A stretch of DNA of 64,000 nucleotides from Bacteroidia bacterium (lineage in GTDB: Bacteria; Bacteroidota; Bacteroidia; Cytophagales; Cyclobacteriaceae): the NCBI GenBank assembly GCA_030426345.1, contig JAUHYU010000012.1, positions 1 to 64,000 on the forward strand, given 5' to 3'. The translations under genes were made by a program, and so were the position numbers. This document shows positions 9,783 to 17,487 of this stretch, piece by piece. The stretch's first letter is position 1. Every line of letters starts with the position of its first letter. The notes below the pieces were generated by a model, which saw only the letters and a program-made list of their open reading frames with translations, made no database searches and was not told where the DNA came from.

Positions 9783-10865
9783 TTATTTGTTGTTCAATTC
9801 AAATTCTTTCATAAAATCTACTAATGCTTTAACGCCTTCTACAGGCATAGCGTTGTAGATACTGGCTCTCATACCACCAACTGAGCGATGGCCTTTCAAG
9901 GTCTTCAATCCTTTGGCAGTTGCTTCTTTGATGAATTTTGCATCCAGATCATCACTTCCAGTAACGAACGGCACGTTCATCGTTGATCGGGAATTTACTT
10001 CTGCTGTTCCGTTGAACAAGCTGGAATTGTCCAAAAAGCCGTACAGCATTCCTGCCTTTTCTTCATTTATCTTCTGCATGGCGGCAACCCCACCACGCTC
10101 TAATAACCATTCAAACACCAAACCTGCTACATATACTGCATAGGAAGGAGGTGTATTGAACATAGATCCATTATCCGCATGAATTTTATAATTGAACATA
10201 GTTGGAGTAATGTCCAATGCATTTCCGATCAAGTCTTTTCGCACAATAACAATGGCGACTCCGGCAGGACCGATATTTTTCTGTGCACCGGCATAGATGA
10301 TTCCAAATTTAGAAACATCATAATCTTGTGACAGGATATTGGACGACATATCTCCTACCAATGGCACGTTGCCAACTTCCGGTAAGCTGGGGAAGGTCGT
10401 TCCATATATGGTATTGTTGGTTGTGATGTGTACATAGTCTGCATCAGCATCAAACATATCAGAGGTAGTTTTTGGAATGTAGTTGAACGTTTTGTCTTCT
10501 GATGACGCAACAACATTGACAGTTCCATATCTTTTGGCTTCAGCAATAGCTTTTTTGGACCATGCTCCTGTATTAATATAATCTGCTTTTTTCTTAGCTG
10601 AAAATAAATTTAAAGGCACCATCGCAAACTGGCTAGAAGCACCTCCATGCAAAAACAGAATTTCATAGTTGTCAGGTACAGACATAAGCTTGCGCAAATT
10701 TTCCTTAGCTCCTTCAAAAATAGCCATGTATTCTGAGGAGCGATGGCTCATTTCCATTACGGAAACTCCATTTCCCTGATAATCAACCAAATCTTTTTGT
10801 GCCTTTTCGAGCACTTCTACCGGTAGTGTGGCCGGCCCTGCAGAAAAATTATAAACTCTTGACAT
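9783..10865 (-). CDS. serC: Phosphoserine aminotransferase
   Basis: 360 residues, full length for class V aminotransferase SerC. N-terminal MSRVYNFSAGPATLP is diagnostic, GGASSQFAMVP is the cofactor phosphate region and YAGAQKNIGPAG carries the lysine that binds pyridoxal phosphate. C-terminal GHRSVGGMRASIYNA is also family-specific. It converts phosphohydroxypyruvate and glutamate to phosphoserine, the second step of serine synthesis, and may also act on phosphohydroxythreonine for vitamin B6. It is the first gene of the minus-strand operon serC-serA-DUF1015-glycosylase. Confidence 0.96.
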   Translation of the reverse strand: MSRVYNFSAGPATLPVEVLEKAQKDLVDYQGNGVSVMEMSHRSSEYMAIFEGAKENLRKLMSVPDNYEILFLHGGASSQFAMVPLNLFSAKKKADYINTGAWSKKAIAEAKRYGTVNVVASSEDKTFNYIPKTTSDMFDADADYVHITTNNTIYGTTFPSLPEVGNVPLVGDMSSNILSQDYDVSKFGIIYAGAQKNIGPAGVAIVIVRKDLIGNALDITPTMFNYKIHADNGSMFNTPPSYAVYVAGLVFEWLLERGGVAAMQKINEEKAGMLYGFLDNSSLFNGTAEVNSRSTMNVPFVTGSDDLDAKFIKEATAKGLKTLKGHRSVGGMRASIYNAMPVEGVKALVDFMKEFELNNK

Positions 10866-11252
10866 GTTTCTGTTTTTTAAAACTATTTAACAAGGTGGAT
10901 TTTGATATTTTAACTTTATTCAAATGCTATTCGAGGCTCACAAATTGGACAAACAAAGGAAGGAAAATTGCTCTTGACATACACAACCATTGTCACAATA
11001 TATTGGTAGATATACGACAAAATGGAGGGATTGTTGGTTTGAAACCGGGTGAAATCCATGACTTTTTTACTATCCTAATTTGCAATATGGAAGACCGTCC
11101 TTTTTTGAAGGTGCGAAGATGGGCGATTATCTTTAAATATTCAAGAATCAAGACGCATTAAAAAGATTTAATGAGCATTTAAATCTTGTTCAGCATTTTA
11201 CCTACAATTCCTCATAAATATACTGCTTTTGAAATTCAACTAAAGAGCTCTC

Positions 11253-11274
11253 TTGTTTAGTTATTGTTTAGTTT
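11253..11274 (+). promoter_or_regulatory. Two 11-bp direct repeats upstream of crtI (candidate CarH site)
   Basis: TTGTTTAGTT occurs at 11253-11262 and again at 11264-11273, exactly 11 bp apart. CarH-type photoreceptors are known to contact 11-bp direct repeats with a TGT/ACA core. A CarH-like gene lies 6 kb downstream. Function is inferred. Confidence 0.45.
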
Positions 11275-11300
11275 ATTTGCTAATAATAATGAACAAATAT

Positions 11301-11332
11301 TTTGTATTTTGATTATTTGTTTAATAGATTTG
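11301..11332 (+). promoter_or_regulatory. crt operon promoter, Bacteroidetes type
   Basis: TTTG at 11301-11304, a 20-base spacer and TAGATTTG at 11325-11332 match the Bacteroidetes sigma-A pattern TTTG-N-TAnnTTTG. Transcription would begin near 11340, leaving a very short leader before the ATG at 11350. The -7 element lies inside the inverted repeat at 11315-11351. Confidence 0.6.
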
Positions 11333-11351
11333 ACTATATAGTTAAACAAAT
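11315..11351. promoter_or_regulatory. Inverted repeat operator over crtI promoter and start codon
   Basis: ATTTGTTTAA (11315-11324) and its perfect complement TTAAACAAAT (11342-11351) are separated by 17 bases. The spacer contains the -7 element and the right arm overlaps the crtI start codon, so a bound protein would block transcription. The same half-site and 17-base spacing recur at 17382-17414. Confidence 0.55.
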
Positions 11352-12834
11352 GAAGAATATTGGCATCATAGGATCAGGGTTTTCATCACTTTCTGCGGCT
11401 TGCTATTTGGCACAAGCCGGTCATAAAGTCAGTGTGTATGAGAAGAATGATCAGATCGGAGGAAGAGCTAGGGTACTGGAGAAGAAGGGTTTTCGATTTG
11501 ACATGGGGCCGAGTTGGTACTGGATGCCTGATGTGTTCGAAAGTTTTTATGCTGATTTTGGCAAACAGGCATCTGATTATTACCAGCTCATTCGCCTTTC
11601 ACCAGCGTATAGGGTTTATTTTGAGGACTCATTTATGGATATTCCAAATGATCCCATGGCCATATATGAGCTATTTGAAAGCGAGGAAAAGGGTAGTGCT
11701 GGGCATCTTAGAGAATTTTTAAAAAAGGCAGCGTACAACTATGATGTCGCAATAAAGAACCTAGTTTATAAGCCTGGATTATCGCCATTGGAGCTCATTA
11801 CTCCTCAAACGATCACGCATCTCAATCAGTTTTTTACTACGATAAGTCATGAGGTCAGGAAGCGTTTCAAAAGTAAAAAACTAATTAAAATTCTGGAATT
11901 CCCAGTTTTGTTTTTGGGGGCAAAGCCACAAAACACGCCTTCATTTTACAGTTTTATGAACTATGCAGATTTTGTTTTGGGTACTTGGTATCCAAAAGGT
12001 GGTATGTACAAAATCGTAGAAGCACTTGAGAGCTTGGCAATTGAACTTGGTGTACATATACATATAAATTCACCTGTCGACAAAATTATAATCAATGATG
12101 ATGAAGTGGCGGGTTTGGTGATTCATGGAAAAAGGATGCTTTTTGATGTCGTCCTGAGTGGTGCGGATTATTACTACACAGAAACCTTGTTGCCTCAAGA
12201 GATGAGGGTTTACAGTGAGAGATATTGGAAGAAAAAGACGTTTGCACCATCCGCACTGATATTCTATGTGGGCCTTTCTAAAAAAATTAAGGGATTGCCT
12301 CATCATAATTTGTTTTTCGATGAGGACTTTGAGCTTCACGCCAAAGAGATATATGATGATCCTGTGTGGCCGGAAGCACCATTATTTTATGCCAGTTTTA
12401 CTAGCGTTACGGATGATTCTGTTGCTCCTGCTGGAAAAGAATGTGGCTTTTTTCTGATTCCTCTGGCTCCAGACCTGAGCGACGACAAAGAATTGCATGA
12501 ACAATATTTCAATGATATTATCAAACGTCTTGAAGATCACACTAAGCAATCGATCATGGACTTTGTCGAGTTTAAGGAATCGTACTGTGTAGATGATTTT
12601 AAATCAGACTATAATTCATACAAAGGAAATGCCTACGGCATGGCCAATACAATTATGCAAACTGCTTTTTTGCGTCCGGGAATAAAAAGCAAAAAACTGC
12701 GCAACCTGTATTTTACAGGGCAACTGACTGTACCCGGTCCCGGTGTGCCCCCGGCTCTAATTTCTGGGAAGATTGCAGCAGACCAAATCGTAAAAGACAT
12801 CACTAAAAATCAAAAGTATGAAGTCAATATTTGA
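11350..12834 (+). CDS. crtI: Phytoene desaturase
   Basis: 494 residues from the ATG at 11350; an in-frame ATG 48 bases upstream would add 16 residues and is rejected because it places the start within the promoter and ahead of the Rossmann fold. The N-terminus KNIGIIGSGFSSLSAACYL is an FAD-binding GxGxxS fold, followed by YEKNDQIGGRA; the C-terminus has GQLTVPGPGVPPALISGKIA, the FAD-contacting end typical of CrtI. It introduces double bonds into phytoene to give lycopene. It is the first gene of six in an overlapping operon; its end overlaps crtB by 17 bases. Expression is probably under a CarH-like repressor binding the repeats upstream. Confidence 0.93.
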   Translation: MKNIGIIGSGFSSLSAACYLAQAGHKVSVYEKNDQIGGRARVLEKKGFRFDMGPSWYWMPDVFESFYADFGKQASDYYQLIRLSPAYRVYFEDSFMDIPNDPMAIYELFESEEKGSAGHLREFLKKAAYNYDVAIKNLVYKPGLSPLELITPQTITHLNQFFTTISHEVRKRFKSKKLIKILEFPVLFLGAKPQNTPSFYSFMNYADFVLGTWYPKGGMYKIVEALESLAIELGVHIHINSPVDKIIINDDEVAGLVIHGKRMLFDVVLSGADYYYTETLLPQEMRVYSERYWKKKTFAPSALIFYVGLSKKIKGLPHHNLFFDEDFELHAKEIYDDPVWPEAPLFYASFTSVTDDSVAPAGKECGFFLIPLAPDLSDDKELHEQYFNDIIKRLEDHTKQSIMDFVEFKESYCVDDFKSDYNSYKGNAYGMANTIMQTAFLRPGIKSKKLRNLYFTGQLTVPGPGVPPALISGKIAADQIVKDITKNQKYEVNI

Positions 12835-13657
12835 TGAGGTTTCTATCAGTTGTTGCCGGAAGGTGACAGCTTCCTACAGTACTTCTTTTTCGTTGGCGGT
12901 CAATATGCTTTCGCCATCTATCCGGTCTGCGATTCATAGTATTTATGGATTTGTGAGGCTTGCTGATGAAATTGTTGATTCTTTTCATGGATGGGACAAG
13001 GAAGCCCTGTTGTTAAAATTTGAAAATGATTATTACGAAGCTCAGAAATTACAAATAAGTTTAAACCCAATTTTGAACGCATTTCAGCAAACGGTGAGGG
13101 AATATGATATAGACAGGTCTTTGATTGATTCTTTTTTGAAAAGTATGAGAATGGACTTGTTTAAGAATGAATATAAAACAAAGGCTGAATATGAATCTTA
13201 TATTTATGGGTCGGCTGATGTGGTTGGGTTGATGTGTCTGAAGGTTTTTGTAAATGGTGATGAAGCAAAATTTGAAAAGCTAAAGGCAAGTGCGATGCGA
13301 TTGGGATCTGCTTTCCAAAAAGTGAATTTTCTCCGTGATTTGAAAAACGATATGGAAATTCTCAATCGAAATTATTTTCCTCACATCGACGTGCGAAATC
13401 TAGATAAAAGTGCCAAACGAAGAATAATTAATGAAATAGAAGAGGATTTTGCAGAAGCCTACAAAGGGATTGTCCAACTACCGGCTTCATCTAAATTTGG
13501 GGTGTATACAGCGTATATTTATTATTCTAAGCTATTGCAGAAAATGAAAGAAACGCCATCGACGAGGATTTTGCAAATGAGAATTCAGATAAACAATTTT
13601 ATGAAAATTGGCCTATTGGTCAAATCGTATGTTAACATCAAATTCAACCTTCTCTGA
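12818..13657 (+). CDS. crtB: Phytoene synthase
   Basis: 279 residues. The first aspartate-rich motif is LADEIVD (residues 48-54) and the second is NFLRDLKND (residues 170-178), which together bind the Mg-diphosphate of two geranylgeranyl diphosphates in squalene/phytoene synthases. YSTSF near residue 20 and the early RSAIHSIYGFVRLADEI also fit. It makes phytoene, the committed carotenoid precursor. It begins within the last 17 bases of crtI, and its stop codon overlaps the next start by one base, so translation is coupled. No geranylgeranyl diphosphate synthase gene is in the window, so that enzyme is supplied elsewhere. Confidence 0.93.
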   Translation: MKSIFDEVSISCCRKVTASYSTSFSLAVNMLSPSIRSAIHSIYGFVRLADEIVDSFHGWDKEALLLKFENDYYEAQKLQISLNPILNAFQQTVREYDIDRSLIDSFLKSMRMDLFKNEYKTKAEYESYIYGSADVVGLMCLKVFVNGDEAKFEKLKASAMRLGSAFQKVNFLRDLKNDMEILNRNYFPHIDVRNLDKSAKRRIINEIEEDFAEAYKGIVQLPASSKFGVYTAYIYYSKLLQKMKETPSTRILQMRIQINNFMKIGLLVKSYVNIKFNLL

Positions 13658-14166
13658 TGCCGGTATCATTCATAAATATCATGATAGTTTATCTGCTTTT
13701 GAATGTGTCAATTCAGTCCAAGCCAGAAATATGGTCTGATTTCCATGAAAATGAATTGACTGAGGCTCAACTTGAAAATATCATTGAAAATGAAGATTAC
13801 GACCAGTCGCCCTTGACCAAGGCATATAAAGGGCTTTGCGAAACCATGATGGCAGAGCACGTGTTTCTGCCAACGTCCAAATTGAAGTACTTCAATAAGG
13901 GCAAAGCCAAGATTCAAGATGCTATACGCGAATGGATATCGAATAGTGAACTGAGATATATAAGGTTGATGGTGCAGCTTAACTGTCCGTCATTTCTAAA
14001 TTATAATGATGATATTGACGCAGACTTAGAATACTTCTTTGACAATTTTAAAGAGGAAAAAGCATTCAAAACCCATGGAAATTACATTTTAGACAACCTG
14101 CTGCAAAGTGATGGGTTAAATCCGAGACAGCGTGATCAATTGGAAGAATTAAAAAAGGAAATATGA
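13657..14166 (+). CDS. Uncharacterised protein within the carotenoid operon
   Basis: 169 residues, not recognised. The first 20 residues (MPVSFINIMIVYLLLNVSIQ) look like a membrane anchor or an uncleaved signal; the rest is hydrophilic and mostly acidic and helix-forming, with no cysteine-rich or enzyme motif. Its start overlaps the crtB stop by one base and its stop overlaps the idi start by four (ATGA), so it is co-translated with pathway enzymes and under selection to stay in this position. It could be an assembly or membrane-tethering factor for the pathway, or a diverged helper of phytoene synthase. No function should be assigned from sequence alone. Confidence 0.8.
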   Translation: MPVSFINIMIVYLLLNVSIQSKPEIWSDFHENELTEAQLENIIENEDYDQSPLTKAYKGLCETMMAEHVFLPTSKLKYFNKGKAKIQDAIREWISNSELRYIRLMVQLNCPSFLNYNDDIDADLEYFFDNFKEEKAFKTHGNYILDNLLQSDGLNPRQRDQLEELKKEI

Positions 14167-14669
14167 AAGAGTCGATGGTGATACGAGTGGATGAGATGGA
14201 TAACGAAATTGGGCTGATGCCGAAATTGGACGCGCACCGCTCCGGGGTTTTGCATCGGGCCATTTCTATTTTGGTCTTTGATAGTCATGGAAATTGGATG
14301 CTTCAGAAGCGTGCAAACGGGAAATACCATTCCGCAGGTTTGTGGTCCAATACCTGTTGTAGTCATCCTCTTCCCAATGAGGAGATTGAGGCGGCTGCCA
14401 AAAGAAGACTCTTTGAAGAAATGAAATTGTCATGCGAGTTGAAAAAACGATTCAGTTTTTTATATAAAGCTGAATTTGAAAATGGTTTGATCGAGCATGA
14501 ACTAGACCATGTTTTTTATGGGTTTAGCGACAATACTCCAGACCCTGACCCTGAAGAAGCTTCAGAATGGCGCATGATAAGCACGGAGAAATTGATGGAG
14601 GAATTGAACCGAAAACCGGAAGATTTTTCCGAATGGTTTAAATTGATCGTACCAAAAGTTGTAAATTGA
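14163..14669 (+). CDS. idi: Isopentenyl-diphosphate delta-isomerase, type I
   Basis: 168 residues with a Nudix fold. NTCCSHPLP (residues 63-71) holds the catalytic cysteine (Cys66 by alignment with the E. coli C-G-H-P motif), and EHELDHVFYG (residues 111-120) the catalytic glutamate region; AAAKRRLFEEM is the Nudix-type helix. It interconverts isopentenyl and dimethylallyl diphosphate, supplying C5 units for carotenoids. The DXP-pathway gene ispD lies elsewhere in this window, which fits because the type I isomerase balances the two isomers. The start overlaps the preceding stop by four bases. Confidence 0.93.
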   Translation: MKESMVIRVDEMDNEIGLMPKLDAHRSGVLHRAISILVFDSHGNWMLQKRANGKYHSAGLWSNTCCSHPLPNEEIEAAAKRRLFEEMKLSCELKKRFSFLYKAEFENGLIEHELDHVFYGFSDNTPDPDPEEASEWRMISTEKLMEELNRKPEDFSEWFKLIVPKVVN

Positions 14670-14691
14670 TTTCCCTAAAACTAGTAGCATT

Positions 14692-15150
14692 ATGAATGTG
14701 ATAATTTTCATATTGTCATTTTTATCCATGGAATTTGTGGCGTGGTTTGCCCACAAATATGTCATGCATGGATTTTTATGGTATTTGCATGAAGATCACC
14801 ATACTGGAAATCATTCCTTCGAACCTTTGGAGCGCAATGATTTCTTTTTTCTCATTTTCGCAACTCCAGGCATCGCGTGTTTGGCGTTGGGGTCTTTGTT
14901 TGATGTGCCTTATTGTCTGCCGATCGGGCTTGGTATAACTGCTTATGGTTTCTGTTATTTTTTAGTCCATGATATTTTTATTCACCAAAGAATCAAGTGG
15001 TTGCGCAATTCAGACAATGTTTATTTTAGATCTATCCGAAAAGCACATAAAGTCCATCACAAGCACTTGACTAAAGAAGACGGCGAGTGCTTTGGGATGT
15101 TGCTCGTTCCATTCAAATACTTCAAGGCAGAACTGAAAAAGCAGGCGTAA
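14692..15150 (+). CDS. crtZ: Beta-carotene hydroxylase
   Basis: 152 residues, a membrane fatty-acid-hydroxylase-superfamily protein. Histidine clusters H-K-Y-V-M-H (residues 21-26), HEDHH (33-37), HDIFIH and HKVHHKH provide the di-iron ligands of CrtZ-type hydroxylases. Hydrophobic segments occur at about 4-20, 52-70 and 78-98. It adds hydroxyl groups at C3 and C3' of beta-carotene, giving zeaxanthin. The stop codon overlaps the start of the cyclase gene (TAATG). No ketolase (crtW) is present here, so zeaxanthin is the expected end product of this cluster. Confidence 0.92.
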   Translation: MNVIIFILSFLSMEFVAWFAHKYVMHGFLWYLHEDHHTGNHSFEPLERNDFFFLIFATPGIACLALGSLFDVPYCLPIGLGITAYGFCYFLVHDIFIHQRIKWLRNSDNVYFRSIRKAHKVHHKHLTKEDGECFGMLLVPFKYFKAELKKQA

Positions 15151-15848
15151 TGCTGTATTTATTGTTAGATATGGGGAGTCTTTCCATTCCATTAATTTTT
15201 AGCTTCCATCCAAAAATCAGGTTTTACACTAAATTCAAGGCATTCTTTCCGGCTTTGATCATCTCAGCAGGAGTCTATATTGTCTGGGACGTGATCTTTA
15301 CCAATCATGGCATCTGGGGATTCAACGACCAATATCTTGTAGGGTGGAAGATTTTGAATTTACCAATTGAGGAATGGCTGTTTTTTATCTGCATTCCTTA
15401 TGCTTGTGTTTTTACGCATTACACGCTCATTTCGATTTATCCTAATATTCGTCTTAATGATCGTACTACCCGAATCATCAATTCGGTGTTGATTTTATTG
15501 TTGATTGTGGCCATTGTCCTTAATATAGATAAGGCATACACATTTTATAATGCACTTTGTACCCTGATCATTTTAATTTTATCACGTTGGAAAGCACCTC
15601 AAGTACTCAACACATTTTATTTGACTTTTTTAGTTATACTTTTGCCTTTTTTTATTGTTAATGGAATGCTGACAGGTAGCATGATTGCTGAGGAAGTGGT
15701 GTGGTACAATAATGCAGAAAATCTTGGCGAGAGGCTGATGACCATTCCTGTTGAAGATGTTTTTTATGCCTTTGGTTTGATCTTACTCAATATTTCTTTG
15801 ACAGAAATTTTTTCGAAAAGTATAAGTAATCTTAGTAAACCTGCTTAA
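15150..15848 (+). CDS. crtY: Fused CrtYc-CrtYd type lycopene beta-cyclase
   Basis: 232 residues from the ATG at 15150 that overlaps the crtZ stop; an upstream in-frame ATG at 15087 lies inside crtZ and is rejected. The protein has two copies of the lycopene cyclase domain: the first ends with LPIEEWLFF and the second with IPVEDVFYAF, the repeated P-x-E-E/D motif of the heterodimeric cyclases here joined in one chain, with six to seven membrane segments. It closes both ends of lycopene to beta-rings. It is the last gene of the operon; a copy of the dispersed CATGGATTTTAG repeat begins six bases after its stop. Confidence 0.9.
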   Translation: MLYLLLDMGSLSIPLIFSFHPKIRFYTKFKAFFPALIISAGVYIVWDVIFTNHGIWGFNDQYLVGWKILNLPIEEWLFFICIPYACVFTHYTLISIYPNIRLNDRTTRIINSVLILLLIVAIVLNIDKAYTFYNALCTLIILILSRWKAPQVLNTFYLTFLVILLPFFIVNGMLTGSMIAEEVVWYNNAENLGERLMTIPVEDVFYAFGLILLNISLTEIFSKSISNLSKPA

Positions 15849-15850
15849 TA

Positions 15851-15875
15851 TTTTCATGGATTTTAGATGGTTTTT
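15851..15875 (+). repeat. Dispersed CATGGATTTTAG repeat, copy downstream of crtY
   Basis: Full-length copy: CATGGATTTTAG followed by ATGGTTTTT, located two bases after the crtY stop codon. The same 21 bases occur at 62194-62214 on the other strand. Confidence 0.8.
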
Positions 15876-15910
15876 AATACAAAAATCCTCGTAACTCATA
15901 GGGCTGGTAT

Positions 15911-15949
15911 TAAAAAAGCCAATGATCTACTGAAAAGCAAATCATTGGC
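15911..15949 (-). terminator. Terminator of the fasciclin gene
   Basis: GCCAATGAT (15918-15926) pairs with ATCATTGGC (15941-15949); read on the minus strand the stem is followed by TTTTTTA. It lies 30 bases past the fasciclin stop. Confidence 0.7.
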
Positions 15950-15979
15950 ATAACACAAACTAACATAATTAAACTAAAA

Positions 15980-17314
15980 CTACGGTATAAGTACTTGGTC
16001 GATGACGTGAATAACTCCATTGGATGTATTCACATTGACTGAGGTGATATTGGTTGTTTCGTTAATGGTAAGATTTCCAAGGTCAAATTTCAATTTATTA
16101 CCTTGCACAGTGGCTATTTCACTATTAGTATCAACCGCTGCAGGTAGATCGACACTATATGCTCTGGCTCCAACAACGTGGTATTTCAATATGGCAACTA
16201 ATGTAGCCAATGGCACATCTGCTAAGGAACTCCAACCATTATTGCTGTCCAGTAAGGCTTGGAATGCAGCATTGGTCGGAGCAAAAACGGTAAATGGACC
16301 ATCTCCACTAAGTACGGTGATCAGATTTTCATCGCCTTCATTGGCAGTACGTTGCAATGCTGCAATTAATGAAGTGAACTCTCCGTCGCCTGATAATGCC
16401 ACAGCGGTTTCAACAATATTTCCGGTTGGTTGCATTAGTACATTGTCAATTACATGAATCACGCCATCACCCGCTTCTATATCTACGGCTGTGATTTCGG
16501 TATTCCCATTAATGAAGTTTCCATTGTCCGTTAAAGAAAAATAAATGTTTTTTCCATTGAGGGTCTCGGCCCAATTAGGAATACCGCTGCTCAAAACCTT
16601 AGCACCAACAACATGATAAGTCAGTACGGCAGCAAGAGTTTCTTTATCAGTATCCTCCACAACAATACCAGCTGAGGTAAATGCATCATTGGTCGGAGCA
16701 AAAATGGTAATAGGTCCGGCCCCTAGTAAAACGTCTACCAATTCCGCCTTAACAGCGGCTTCTACAAGTGATGTGAAATTAGCATTGAAATATGCTGGCT
16801 GTAAAATAGTACCTACGAATTGAGCAATGTCTGTAGGAACCAATACCTTATCTATGGTATGAATTATTCCATTTGTTGCTTCTACGTCATAAGGATTTAT
16901 AACCATTGCATCATTTACCATTATACCTCCACTCGTTGTGATAGCTAAATTAGATCCTTCAAGGGTAGGGACATTTCCTGCGGATATACCAGTTGAGGCT
17001 ACTTTTGAATCAACCACGTGATAAAGCAAAATGCTCTTTAACACATCTACAGGCACATCATCTATACTGCTTTGTCCAATGGTGCTTAATAAATCGTCAA
17101 ATGCCTGATTGGTCGGGGCAAATACGGTAAATAGGCCTGAGCCGTTCAGGTCATTAATTAAATCTGCTTTAGTGAGAGCTGCAGCCAATGATGTGTAACC
17201 GCTTTCTTGGGCCAATGCGACCAAATTCTTGGTTGGACTTTGTGATCCGTCATCTTCGCTACAGCTTGAAAATGTGAATAAAAGAGCAATGAGAAATAAT
17301 GATAAGTTTTTCAT
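15980..17314 (-). CDS. Lipoprotein with three fasciclin (FAS1) domains
   Basis: 444 residues. The N-terminus MKNLSLFLIALLFTFSSCSED has a lipobox with the lipidated cysteine at about residue 18. Three FAS1 domains follow (about 30-160, 165-295, 300-444), each with the conserved strand TVFAPTNQAF / TIFAPTNDAF / TVFAPTNAAF and the H2 element YHVV, and each closing with G-V/I-I-H-V/T-I-D. FAS1 proteins mediate adhesion or pigment and lipid binding in various bacteria. It is placed between the carotenoid operon and the light-sensor-like regulator and is transcribed divergently from the latter through an intergenic region with TTGTTTAA operators, so it may belong to the same regulon. Confidence 0.92.
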   Translation of the reverse strand: MKNLSLFLIALLFTFSSCSEDDGSQSPTKNLVALAQESGYTSLAAALTKADLINDLNGSGLFTVFAPTNQAFDDLLSTIGQSSIDDVPVDVLKSILLYHVVDSKVASTGISAGNVPTLEGSNLAITTSGGIMVNDAMVINPYDVEATNGIIHTIDKVLVPTDIAQFVGTILQPAYFNANFTSLVEAAVKAELVDVLLGAGPITIFAPTNDAFTSAGIVVEDTDKETLAAVLTYHVVGAKVLSSGIPNWAETLNGKNIYFSLTDNGNFINGNTEITAVDIEAGDGVIHVIDNVLMQPTGNIVETAVALSGDGEFTSLIAALQRTANEGDENLITVLSGDGPFTVFAPTNAAFQALLDSNNGWSSLADVPLATLVAILKYHVVGARAYSVDLPAAVDTNSEIATVQGNKLKFDLGNLTINETTNITSVNVNTSNGVIHVIDQVLIP

Positions 17315-17338
17315 GAGATGAAATTTTAAGTTTAATTT

Positions 17339-17360
17339 TTGTTTAACTATTGTATTGTAT
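17339..17360 (+). promoter_or_regulatory. TTGTTTAA half-site near the fasciclin transcription start
   Basis: TTGTTTAACTA (17339-17349) followed at 11-bp spacing by TTGTATTGTAT (17350-17360). A minus-strand TAnnTTTG-like element (TATTTTTG, complement at 17369-17376) would start transcription around 17362, so this site sits just at or after the start point. Confidence 0.4.
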
Positions 17361-17381
17361 TAATACGACAAAAATATATTA

Positions 17382-17414
17382 TTGTTTAATGTTGTTAATA
17401 TTAAAGTTAAACGA
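17382..17414. promoter_or_regulatory. Inverted repeat operator between fasciclin gene and carH-like gene
   Basis: TTGTTTAA (17382-17389) and TTAAACGA (17407-17414, one mismatch to the complement) are separated by 17 bases, the same half-site and spacing as over the crtI promoter. It covers the expected -33 area of the fasciclin promoter and lies 73 bases before the regulator start. Confidence 0.5.
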
Positions 17415-17487
17415 AAATGAAAATTGGTTGGGTGGTATTTGATTATGTGGTTAATTGCAATTAAGTTTTAGTTACCAATATTAAATC

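Larger units (their letters stand above)
10866..11349. other. Divergent intergenic region serC/crtI
   Basis: About 480 bases between divergent operons. The right third (11250-11352) holds the carotenoid promoter and repeat operators listed separately. The left two thirds are open for about 120 codons on the plus strand (from 10799), but that frame overlaps the serC start antisense and has no domain. A small hairpin (8-bp stem, 11163-11170 with 11180-11187) lies in the middle; on the minus strand it is followed by five T residues. One minus-strand copy of the dispersed 9-mer lies at 11052-11060. No clear serC promoter was found. Confidence 0.5.

Noticed and set aside
10799-11161. 120-codon plus-strand frame between serC and crtI
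   Set aside because: Overlaps the serC start antisense, no domain, no start context, biased composition; treated as chance.
14767-14775. CATGGATTT in crtZ
   Set aside because: Counts for the 9-mer total but encodes the conserved histidine box (M-H-G-F-L), so this copy may be due to protein constraint.
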